This document shows positions 54,951 through 64,000 of a stretch of 64,000 nt of DNA, in pieces (positions within the stretch are counted from its first letter, which is position 1; the number at the start of each line of letters is the position of its first letter). Source of the DNA: Dipteris shenzhenensis (lineage: Eukaryota; Polypodiophyta; Polypodiopsida; Gleicheniales). The notes below the pieces were generated by a model, which saw only the letters and a list, made by a program, of their open reading frames with translations, was not told the origin of the DNA and made no database searches. Both the position numbers and the translations under genes were made by a program. The stretch lies in the NCBI GenBank assembly GCA_047967505.1, contig CM106539.1; one strand, 5' to 3'.

Positions 54951-55591
54951 CTACATTTGTGCATCTACATCAATCATCACATTTACTAGTTTATACCAGC
55001 TGCTCATCTCATCAAAAACATCTCTGCTCACTGTAAACTTACGAGTAGAAGGGTTATAGCATCTATACCCTTTCTGTTGCAGAGAATAACCAATAAAGAT
55101 GCACTTCTCAGCTTTTGGATCCAACTTGGATCTCAACTCATCTGGCACATGAACATAGGCAATGCAACCAAAAACTTTCAAATGAGAAATATCCTGCCCT
55201 TCTTCTTTCCTTTTGCTATCAAGTGACCATTATTTTTCATATCCTTAACAAAACATCCATGAGAATTAAATCTGATTTGCAAGCCCTGCTCAACCATTTG
55301 ACCAACAGAAACCAGGTTCTTGGTGATGTTCAGGACATGAAATACATCAGACAGGTATTTCTTTTTCCCATCATGCATAGACAAAGGAATTTTACCAATC
55401 TGCAGAATAGGATGTGCAGTATCATCACCAATCTCCACAAATCGTAGTTTTTCCATTTTCCTTGCATCCTGCATCCACTCTGCATGACCTGTCATGTGGT
55501 TTGACGCACCTGAGTCAACATACCACACATCCTTTTGTTCTTCTGCACTTGTCTCTGCACTTGTCACAGAATTGGTCATGTGTTGCACCAT
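54951..55591 (-). pseudogene. pol: Copia B2 protease fused across an integrase deletion
   Basis: The 55178-55591 frame has protease WYVDSGASNHMT and runs to GHLIAKGKKKGRIFLI. At that point (about 55185) the DNA jumps directly to the FHLKVFGCIAYV segment that follows the integrase in B1. The GAG-pre-integrase zinc region and the whole integrase catalytic core are therefore deleted. The second frame (54951-55181) reads on through LRSKLDPKAEKCIFIGYS and CYNPSTRK. Confidence 0.88.
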
Positions 55592-56554
55592 AAATAGATG
55601 CTCATTTCTATCATCACCCTATCTACTAGAAGATGCATAATTGCCTTGCTACAATTTTCTATTCATAATGTCATTTCGCTTTTTGTAGCAATCCTTAGCC
55701 ATATGACCCATTTTACCATAGTAGTAGCATTCAACATTGTTGTTTGCATTTTGGCCTCTCTGCCATCCACCACGGCCTCTTTGGCTCCCCCTGCCTCTAG
55801 AGTTACCACATCCTCCTCCATAGGACTGGTTTTCTTGAGTTTGTTGCATATTCTAATTTCTACCACGGCCTACAGATCAGCCTCCTCTACCTCTGCCTCT
55901 ACCTCTTCTAGCATTTGAGTAGAAGATAGTTTCTTTTGAAGTTCCTCCTGAAGAAGATGCACTCCCATTTCTCTGCTCTTCAGAAATTAGAAGAGCAAAC
56001 AACTCTTCAAAATCAGGAAATTTTTCACGGACGGCAATGGATGTCCGGAACTGTGCATAATCCTTTCCTAGACCATTCAAGGTCATAGAAACTAGATCAT
56101 CATCTTCCACTGGCGACCCAATGGAAGCAAGTGCATTTGTAATTTTCTTCACCTTCATGTGGTAGTCATTGATGCTCAAATTTTCTCTCTGCACATTATG
56201 CAACTCCTGTTTGAGTTGCATTTTCCTGGCTTGTGTATTTGTGCTGTACATTTTTGCCAAAGTATCCCATGCCTCCTTTGGCATACTTGCATCCTGAATA
56301 TGCACAATCATAGAATCCGAAATACTAATAGACAGCCAGTACATAACTTTTCTAGCTCTCTCATGCCATCCTTTAAATGCCTGCATTTCTTGTTGATTGG
56401 GAACATTAGGAAGAACTGGTTCTTCTTCATTTCCTGTAATGAACTCCCAATAGCCTTTTCCCATAAGGAAATTCGTCATCCTAAACTTCCATGCCTGGAA
56501 GTTGTTCTTGTCAAGATTTTCAGTGACAATCTATGAAAGAGAATTAGACGCCAT
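55592..56554 (-). pseudogene. gag: Copia B2 Gag
   Basis: ATG 56554 (MASNSLS) is followed at codon 8 by TAG, then KNNFQAWKFRMTNFLMGKG. The Gag frame is open from 56479 to 55877, breaks in the Gly/Arg region, and the knuckle is degenerate: CYYYGKMGHMAKDC, with the second Cys changed to Tyr. Confidence 0.87.
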
Positions 56555-57086
56555 TATAGAATACTGCGAAATATTTTGTCACTGCAAAAAAACACAACTT
56601 TTGCCTCACACGGGCAGATCTGCAAAACTGATGAAAGTGGTATTTGACCACACAGTCACTTCCTAGTGACGATTTTGCATCAACAGGCAACAAGCATGAT
56701 TCTGCAACTCCCAATATCTCTGCACACAGGCATACGATGCAATTTTTGCGGCAACTTTTCACCGACCAGCAGAGCAGTGGTCGCACAAAAAAAACACGGC
56801 CTTTTTTTAAGTGCCTGCGAAGAACTTTCGCCTTCAAAATGGGCCCCAAAATGGCCTCGACTTAGAAAAATAAAGTCACTGATGGCTTTGCCCTTGCCTG
56901 CAGCATATACTATCCTCTTGCCACACCATGAAGGGCATCTCAATCTGAGACAGTGCACTCTTGCACTTGTGGCTATGCTACCTGCAGAGATTTGCTCCCA
57001 AACGCGAAAAAGGAAAGCAACACTGGTCCTCTTACCAGGACACCGTGAACTTGGTTTGCTTTCTTGAGCTCCTTACCACGAACAAG

Positions 57087-57098
57087 GCTCTGATACCA
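57087..57098 (-). other. Primer-binding site of element B2
   Basis: Minus-strand TGGTATCAGAGC adjoining the 5' LTR; initiator tRNA-Met type. The leader 56555-57086 is non-coding. Confidence 0.9.
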
Positions 57099-57451
57099 TG
57101 TGAAGATAGTGGGAGAGAGGGAAGGAGTCTCACTTGCGGCTTTCTCACATACACAATGGGGGAATACACACACAGGTGGAGGCTGAAAATAGTTTTTCCT
57201 CTTCTTAGTTGTGAAAGCCAAAAGAACTCTAGTACAAAGAAATAGAAGAACCCTATATGTGGGTCTCAAACCAAACTCAACTAACTAAGGTGGCATACTA
57301 ACTGAGCCACGAACTAGAGTAGATAAGGATAGCTGTCATCCAACTATTATTCATGGGCGATGTACCAACTGCATCTGCAGCTAACAAGTCGGTGACATAA
57401 ATACACAACGGTCACCTTGGCATATCACGAGTGGAGCTCGATATCTCAACA
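57099..57451 (-). repeat. 5' LTR of element B2
   Basis: 353-bp B-type LTR, right edge followed by GACTA. Confidence 0.95.
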
Positions 57452-57785
57452 GACTATTGTCAACCTCAGGCAGTGTCGATGGTGTTCCTTTCTTTTTGTT
57501 GTGTGGAGTAGAAGCTGATGTTGGACTACTATCAACCCAACCTCGATGGTTTTCCTTTCTTTTTTTTCTACGAAGGAGAAGGTGATAGTGAAGTTGAAGA
57601 TGAAGAGGGAGATGCTGCCTTCCATTTTCCTCTCCCTGCTTTCTTTCGAGAGGCGGAGTGGATGGGGGGGAAAACCTTCTTCCTACACATCTTCATTCTG
57701 CCTTGGCTGTGTGCAGCTTCTGCCAGCCCCCACAATGGAATGTTCAGTAGGGAATAAGACTAAAACTGGCAACCACCATTGAATC
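57452..57785. other. Intergenic between B2 and gypsy remnant
   Basis: No gene I can support. A GACTATTGTCAACCTC ... GATGGTGTTCCTTTC segment at 57452 is loosely repeated at 57524. Confidence 0.4.
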
Positions 57786-57821
57786 CTAGAGTAGTTTTCA
57801 AATTAGAGTATCATGTTCAAA

Positions 57822-58570
57822 TTAAGACAAACTACCATTCACTAATTGTGGTAGCAAGCCATCCTTGCAACCCCCACAAAAAGTGGTAGCTAGTGTACCA
57901 CCTAATAATGCATACACCCCATTGGCATCCGCCCAAGATGAGTGTTGAACAAAAGCACCAATTTCCCATGCTTGAACGATTTGTTCTTTGAAGCCAAATC
58001 CACCCTCCACTTTCTCCTTGCTTGAACCTACAGAATTAGATAGTAGCTCTCCAGCCACATATCATCCAATTGATCCAGAACATCCAATCAGAACACCATA
58101 GATTCCTGCGGAAGAAACCTATCCTCCACTGCAATCCACAGACTAGGAACGATATGCTAGATTGGCATAATTTCTTCTAGCCCAAATGCCAACTTGAAAG
58201 GAGTCAACCTAGTGGCCACCTTGAATGATGTGCAGTAAGCCTATAACGTCGCCAGCAACCTATCATCCCAATCCGTGCGGTGCTCATTCACTAACAACAA
58301 AATAATCCACTTGAATGTATGATTTGTAGATTCAACTAACCCATTAGCATTTGCTACAGTAATCAGTTGCTACCAGTGTGTAACAATTCTGTGTGCGGGC
58401 AGCTGCTGGCTTGAATGGACCAATGAAGTCCATAACCCACTTTTGAAATGGCTCTAGTTGTAAGAAGGGGTTAAGCATCATTCAATCATGATCTGTGGGT
58501 TGGCCCAACCGCTGGTAGACGTTGCAACTCTTTGCAAACCACCTAGCATCCTTCTGCATGGTTGGACACC
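57822..58570 (-). pseudogene. pol: Gypsy integrase remnant
   Basis: Minus-strand frames show the end of the zinc finger and start of the core: DARWFAKSCNVYQRLGQPT (second zinc Cys changed to Tyr), then LNPFLQLEPFQKWVMDFIGP and a NCYTLVATDYC segment. The next recognisable residues, ANGLVESTNHTFKWIILLL, belong to the C-terminal half of the core, so the central part is deleted near 58365. It then runs through RLTPFKLAFG into an unassigned tail (58058-57822). Confidence 0.75.
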
Positions 58571-59190
58571 ATAAGCTTGCTTGAAGAATCTTCTTTGTGG
58601 TTATTTCCTATGCAAAATGACCACCCGAAACCCCACAATGGGCTTCCATCAACACTACCTCTTGCTCATGAGGCTGAACACACTACAACAGGGCCTTCGT
58701 CAGATGCTGCCAATATAGCTGGCCTAAGACTGCTTCAAAAGATCGGGTCCATAGTGCCAATCGTTTGCTTTGGTCTCTATTCATGTATTTGGGCATTATG
58801 CTAGTAGTCAGGAATGAGAGCATCTCATCATACCATGACCACGGTCCATCTGGAACCACTTCAGGCTCTACCTTGATTAGATTTACAAGGAAAATAGCCG
58901 CCAAATTTGCATCAGGAAACTCAGTTCCTTTGGCAACTCCCCAAACTCCAAGATAAGTAATCTACTACCGCATGCTACGAGCTTGGCCAATGAATAACAT
59001 CAAAGTCATATTCCTACAGTAACAACACCCAACGTGCCAATTGACCCATAAGACTTTGTTGTTTTACTAAGTACATCAATGTAGAATGATCAACATGGAA
59101 CTCGAATGGTCGGCCCAACAAATAATGCCAAAATTTTTGACTAAATAAGTCATGCCCAGTCCTTCTCTTTCCATGAGAGAGTAATTCTTT

Positions 59191-60440
59191 TCAGCTTGTG
59201 TAGTAGACTAGACGATACCATTTGTCTGCATCTTCCTGCATCAAAACCCTACCAATAGCCCTATCCGAAGCATCAATAAATACATGAAAATTACTCTCCC
59301 AATCCGGAGACATTAGCACCGGTGCTTTGGAAACTTGGAAATTCTTCTCCCAATCCAGAGAGATTAGCACTGGTAAGCTTTGTCGCACTCCACGGTCCAC
59401 ACAAATGCCTTCGATTCCACATGAGCAAGTGCATTCAAGGGAATCGCCATATGAGCCAGGAACCACAAATGCTTGCCATGCCATCGGATTTGTCCCAAGA
59501 AGCACAAGCACTCCTTAGGTGTTGTTGGAGAATATGCCTCCATAATCACTGCCACTTTGTCAGGATCCACCGCAATTTCCTCTGTCGAGATGACGTGACC
59601 TGGGAGTCGGATGCTACGCACTGTGAATGCACATTTCATTGGATTCAAGCTAAAGGATAGCTCCTTGTATTGTTGGAAAAACTTTTGCAAATTCTCCAAG
59701 TGCTCGATGAATGTTCCAAACACACTGAGATCTCATAGAGGAAGATCTGTATCAAGTCCGTCAAGTACGAGCCAAAAATCTCCTACATTGCTCACTGAAA
59801 ACTGGAGGGAGCATTCCACAATCCGAACCATATGACTGTACAGACATAGACTCCCCATGATGTGATGAATGTTGACTTGGGCTGGTATTTTGGACCCATC
59901 TTGATTTGATTGTAACTAGTATACCCATCCAGAAATGAGTATACCTCATGCTCTGCCACTTCATCCAACATGGAATCCATGTATGGCAAAGGAAAGGGAT
60001 TTGGTACCGTGGGCACATTTAGCTTGCGGTAATCTACACAAATCCATAATTTCTTATTCTTCTTCGGCACGATGACAATAGGTGAAATCCATTTGGGGTT
60101 CTCAATCAATGCAATGAATCCCACTCACAGCAAGCACTCCAGCTCCTCTTGCACTTGCTTGGCCACATGCAGATTCATGCGATAGCATTGTACCTTTATT
60201 AAAGTCACATCCAACTTCAGATTAAACGATGCTGGTAAAATTTTGGATCCAATCCTTTCATGTCAACATAATCCCATGTGAACACATTGGAGAAATCCCT
60301 CTGCAGAGCTATCAGCTTACTACAAAAATCTATAGTCAACAACTTGCTAATTTTGATTAGCTTAGATGCACCATCATCCCCCCGATATACCGTATTCAGA
60401 CCATCTTCTTGTACTTGTGTGATTTGGCTCATGCCTCAGG
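59191..60440 (-). pseudogene. pol: Gypsy reverse transcriptase and RNase H
   Basis: RT frames: NPKWISPIVIVPKKNKKLWI, CVDYRKLNVPTVPNPFPLPY, DGYTSYNQIKM (59792-60124), then after a break FGTFIEHLENLQKFFQQYKE and CAFTVRSIRLPGHVIS, DPDKVAVIMEAYSPTTPKEC (59364-59723). RNase H begins FHVFIDASDRAIGRVLMQED (about 59220-59290). The YxDD catalytic block falls in a damaged stretch near 59730-59790 and is not readable. The 5' part (60217-60432) carries the FSNVFTWDYVDMKGLDPKF segment that precedes gypsy RT. Confidence 0.85.
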
Positions 60441-61058
60441 GGAGTCACTCATCTTATGTAACCCTATCACGTGAGTTCAACAGAAGGATATTTTAAATTT
60501 CTAAAATTTACAGAATTTAACTTACATAAGGGATTATTTAAAATGATTCTAGAAAAAAATTACAGATTTGTATAGAAAAAGGGTACATTTTATTAAAGAA
60601 AAATCTATGGATAAGGGATTTTACAAATAACCCTTGAACGCACGTGATATAGAGAGTTTATATATAGTGAACCCCCTGAGGCTCATGCGTTGCTCAAACT
60701 CTCTCTCCTGCTGCAGGAGATCCTGCAGATCCATATCCGTTGTTGCTTGTTGATGCTCAGTCACCTCCTCTAGGACTGTGTTGATGGAACTCACAAGAAG
60801 ATTCTAATGTAGGTATCTCTCTGTAATGCCTTCCACATTGATGGTGAATATCAGAACCAACTATGATTTGCTTTGAGAAAGGATTCCTCCTCATCATCCT
60901 CCACTCCATCCACCATGTTCACTGTCTTGACCAACACTTTGTCATACTGCATCCGCCAAGGGTGTTGCCACTCCCTTTGTGACCCACACTTTCTTCTTGC
61001 CTCTCCACATGGAGATGACGTTACACTCCTAGTTCCGCTTGACCTTTGCTTGTTGCAA
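60441..61058. other. Degenerate gypsy interior
   Basis: Between protease and RT. AT-rich 60480-60660 looks like an insertion or heavily decayed sequence; the rest gives only broken frames. Confidence 0.4.
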
Positions 61059-61496
61059 CTAGGGCCTTACCAAGAGTACACTATTCTCCAGTGTTGGGGA
61101 GCCTTCCATATTAAGTACCATGAATGATACCATGAATGAAATGCCTGCCACCTCCAAGACTACTACCCATAATATTTTGATGGTTGGAATTCGGCGTTGA
61201 TCAACCATGTGGACTGAAAGTTGCACCGAATCCCAAGACATCCATCCCATTTCTTGGTAGGTCTTCAAGGTGACTATATTGACCCTCGAACCTCCATCTA
61301 CTAGAACCCGAGTGAGTGTTTGCCCTTGTGCCTTTGCTAATATCACTAGAATTATCATGTCTATCAAAGGGACCGTTGGTACTAGAGAGGAATCAGTTTG
61401 GCACAGATCCACCTCTTTTGGTTCCGACTCTGTATGGAGGGAGTGTAACGATTGCCGGTGGAATCCAGGAACCAAGTTGAGTAATCTACCTAGCAA
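61059..61496 (-). pseudogene. pol: Gypsy aspartic protease
   Basis: Minus-strand frame with VPLIDMIILVILAKAQGQTL, then the active-site-type TRVLVDGGSRVNIVTLKTY (DGGS in place of the usual DTGA/DSGA, as in many plant gypsy proteases) and VVVLEVAGISFMVSFMVLNM. It lies directly downstream of the gag frames, as expected. Confidence 0.8.
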
Positions 61497-61499
61497 AAT

Positions 61500-63203
61500 C
61501 TAGATTGGTGCTTCTAGAATGCATTCCAATCCTCGCTCCCTTTGTGGAGAATTCACCCTCTTCTTGGCTTGGTTAGCCCCACTAACAAGGGAGTTACTTC
61601 GACAACCTTCAAGCCATTCCTTGATAGATGAAGTTTGAACTTTCCTTGTGCTATCTCCGAATTCGGTTGGACAACCGACTCCACGAACTGCACCTTGCAT
61701 GCCCCAATGGGCGCCTATGTGGACTCAACCCCAACAACATCAAGGGTGGCTCCTCCGTCACCAACTCTTGGACTTGTCTTCATACTTGCTCTTGTACTGG
61801 TCAATTCAGCAGCTTGTCACCTTTCTTGAGGGTCAGCCTTTGCAGCTTTGTACTCGCATGGGTTATTATACTAATCTCCGGGCATACCAATAGATCATCC
61901 TCAACAAAGTGCACATGGAAGTGCTCGACATTTTCCCTGTCAACTTTTTCCACTCCGCTCGTTGCCAATCCCATTCTTGAGAATCCTGGCATTCGTTCCA
62001 CCAATGGCCTTCACCCAAGAAGAACAAGCATTTTTTCGGTCGATTTTGGCCATGACCTCCACCACAATGTCTCCTGCCACTGCCTCATAGGAACAATGAT
62101 TGTGGTTGCTCTTCTTGCACAAAATATGCACCCGGATCCTACTGTTGAGACCAATTGCTCTTTGGCCATGACCATTATAGTGGCATCCCACAATGTTGTG
62201 AGTGTTGGTCAAGTAGACCACGCACCAATTAGCATTGAGGGCACACTCGACTACTGCAGAATAACCAGGATTGTGGTAGTGAGTACACCATATACCTTTC
62301 GACCCTTTAGCATGACTGATCCTTCTCCGAAAGCTAGTGGAGATCTCTTACCCCCTTTAGAGGCTTGCTGTGTCTTTGTCTCTACTTCCGAGTTGGATTC
62401 CTCTGAGCTGGTTTCTTCAAAGCTTTTGTCAGAGTTGGCAACATTCGAATCTTCATCGCTATCATCCAACTTCTTAGATTTTGCCAATTTCTTCTTGGTT
62501 TTGCTTTTTGAGGATTTGTGGTTCTTGGCCATCCTACCATGCACAGATTCCCCTGGTCGCACTTCTTGTGCCATGACTATCATGAGGTCGTTTGTGTCTG
62601 ATCCACTTTGGCCAACACCATTCGCAAATTCTGAGATAGCCCCGAAATGAAGTAATTGTTCAGCACCTCCTAAGCAAGCCAATTTTCTTGTGGCACACGT
62701 TGCATTAGTAAGTTGAATTTGGATGCATAATCCTCCACATCCTGATCTCCTTGATCCAACTGTCGCAGTCTATCCAAAGTTTGTAGAATCATTTTCTCCT
62801 TATGAAACCTTCTAAGAATGTAGTGCAGATGAGATCATATGAGGCAAATTGGTCCATCGCATACTTTGCAAGCCACCTTGATGCCTTGCCTACTAAGGTT
62901 GATTCAAACACTACCTCTTGTGAGAGTGCTACCACCGGTGGTAGATTGTTGACTGCATACACCTTCTCAAACTGTCAGACATGAGTATCTGGGTCATCAT
63001 ATTTTTTTCTTGAAAACTTGGCATACTTGACTTGGCCCACCATTGCGGTGCCTCCAATGTTTGGTGCTCCTCCTCCTGATGGTGCTCCTTGACCAAAGAG
63101 ATTGTGAGAAGCAACCGAAACTATTGTTGGAGATGAGGATACACTCAACACTCTGCATCCATCCAGTGAGACCCGTACCTACTTCCTAGACCACTACAGC
63201 CAT
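61500..63203 (-). pseudogene. gag: Gypsy Gag
   Basis: Reads from ATG 63203 (MAVVV, then a TAG). The retrotrans_gag region is at about 63010-62740: FEKVYAVNNLPPVVALSQEV, GKASRWLAKYAMDQFASYDL, TTFLEGF. A Lys/Ser/Asp-rich linker follows (KSSKSKTKKKLAKSKKLDDS), then a zinc-knuckle-like ILCKKSNHNHCSYEAV near 62110. The remaining frames to 61500 are fragmentary. Confidence 0.7.
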
Positions 63204-63800
63204 GGTGGTGAGAGTGAATGAAGGTGTCCCTTGATGATGGTCAAGTCCGCTCAAAGAGCCTTGAGACAAGACGTTTCCATGCTCAGGATCACTCCTCCTT
63301 CACCATAACCATGCCATTGGTGTCAAAGGATCAAGAGGGCCTTGTGATCGTGTGTGCATGCATGCCTACTAGAAAGATAGCAACTGCAGAATGCATTGCC
63401 AAGACCACCGGATGAGGTTCTTCACTAGGATTTCTGCACTCGCTCGATCGTAAGCAGGGTGGTGGGGATCAATTTATTGGGATAAGTGTGATCAAGGGCT
63501 TGCTCTAAGGTGCATGTGTGCATCTAGGGGACTCACACATGTGTGTGTGTGTGTGTAGTAGAAGCACACCTAGTGCTATGAGGTGTCTAGACCATGATAT
63601 AAGTGATGATGTAATGCAAAGGTCCCCCACATGGGGTGGTGCCTATGATTTAGGAGTTACCTCCTTTGATGTAGGAGAGGTGCCATTGTTTTAGGCCACC
63701 CTCTCTCCATTTCTATAAAAGAGGGACTTCCCTCTCACAATGAATAGAACACCCATTTGAATATCTCATGTGTTCTCACTCACCTCCATGATGAAGCTCT
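63204..63800. other. Flank with TATA-like promoter sequence and GT repeat
   Basis: No gene. A (GT)n microsatellite lies at about 63541-63556. TTTCTATAAAAGAGGGACTTCCC (TATA-like, plus strand) at about 63709, followed by a CTCACTCACCTCC end, resembles an LTR promoter region in plus orientation, but I found no second copy in the window to prove an LTR. Confidence 0.4.
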
Positions 63801-64000
63801 TGTGAAGAGAGTGGGAGAGAAGTGAGTCTCACTTGTAGATTTCTCACATACACAATAGGGGAATACACACAAAGGTGGAGGCTGAAAATAGTTTTCCTCT
63901 TCTTAGTTGTGTAAGCCAAAAGAACTCTCTCTAAGTATAAAAGGACTATATAGATAAACCCTATATGTGGGTCTCAGACCAAACTTAGCTAACCTGGGTG
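63801..64000 (-). repeat. B-type copia LTR, cut by window end
   Basis: Matches the left 200 bp of the B2 3' LTR (52609 onward) with differences, including an extra TCTCTAAGTATAAAAGGACT segment near 63930. No primer-binding site precedes it, so it is either a 3' LTR of a minus-strand element continuing beyond 64000 or a solo LTR. Confidence 0.8.

Larger units (their letters stand above)
52609..57451 (-). mobile_element. Ty1/copia retrotransposon B2, integrase-deleted
   Basis: Complete ends: LTRs at 52609-52960 and 57099-57451, primer-binding site at 57087-57098, purine tract at 52961-52970, and a perfect 5-bp target duplication GACTA (52604-52608 and 57452-57456). It is about 600 bp shorter than B1 because the integrase core is missing. 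Coding frames carry several stops. Confidence 0.96.
57786..63203 (-). mobile_element. Ty3/gypsy retrotransposon remnant
   Basis: A badly decayed minus-strand Ty3/gypsy element with order gag (63.2-61.5 kb), protease (61.5-61.1), reverse transcriptase (60.4-59.4), RNase H (59.3-59.2) and integrase (58.6-57.8), the gene order that defines gypsy rather than copia. Stops and frameshifts occur throughout. I could not define its LTRs or target duplication. Confidence 0.85.

Noticed and set aside
61628-62650. 340-codon plus-strand open frame
   Set aside because: Antisense shadow of the gypsy gag region; the minus strand carries the recognisable zinc knuckle and Lys-rich linker.
63204-63800. LTR of the gypsy remnant or a solo LTR
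   Set aside because: A TATA-like box and LTR-like end are visible, but no second copy exists in the window and the orientation is opposite to the gypsy element.

Overview
The window is repeat-dominated land-plant nuclear DNA. The plant call rests on Ty1/copia and Ty3/gypsy retrotransposons primed by an initiator-tRNA-Met type site, GT-AG introns, and a 1-kb CCCTAAA (Arabidopsis-type telomere) array. I see no ordinary host gene, rRNA or tRNA. The large multi-gene TIR transposons, and families I do not know from flowering plants, make a large-genome non-seed plant (for example a fern) a reasonable guess. That is inference only.

The most informative structure is a nest. A decayed, plus-strand cut-and-paste-type transposase gene ('E') starts near 6.06 kb and can be followed in pieces to 41.38 kb. 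Five other elements separate or end its pieces. G is a 2.0-kb non-autonomous LTR element (6401-8426). D is a 15.7-kb TIR transposon in an E intron (8977-24648). C is a minus-strand copia element (26638-32435, 5-bp TSD). F is an 8.07-kb TIR transposon (32464-40529). B1 is a 5'-truncated copia element (41377-46812) that ends the E sequence. Across C the E reading frame rejoins exactly at the TSD. Across G it continues in the same frame. Across F the protein register continues, although the exact joint is not resolved.

Transposon D is the most novel object. It has 25-bp perfect TIRs and a TATG target duplication. A minus-strand, DUF7869-like transposase gene lies on its left and a plus-strand multi-exon gene on its right. 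The latter encodes an unknown N-terminal region, a segment resembling a degenerate methyltransferase, and a ULP1/C48-type cysteine peptidase module with H-D-Q-C residues, followed by a damaged partial second copy. Degenerate telomeric repeats and two G-rich arrays separate the two genes. A small coiled-coil-like gene sits near the right TIR. Transposon F has the same two-gene plan with unrelated proteins.

Left of the nest (1-6058), a nearly intact copia element A (522-5975) sits inside the 5' LTR of a minus-strand copia element B3. Right of it (46.8-64 kb) are a 1.27-kb Mutator-like non-autonomous element with 9-bp TSDs, long arrays of a repeat with palindromic core GGTAGCTACC, a minus-strand unknown coiled-coil gene, a complete but integrase-deleted minus-strand copia element B2 (52609-57451, TSD GACTA), a badly decayed minus-strand Ty3/gypsy element (about 57.8-63.2 kb) and the edge of another B-type copia LTR. 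Nearly every coding region carries stops or frameshifts, so most are entered as pseudogenes.
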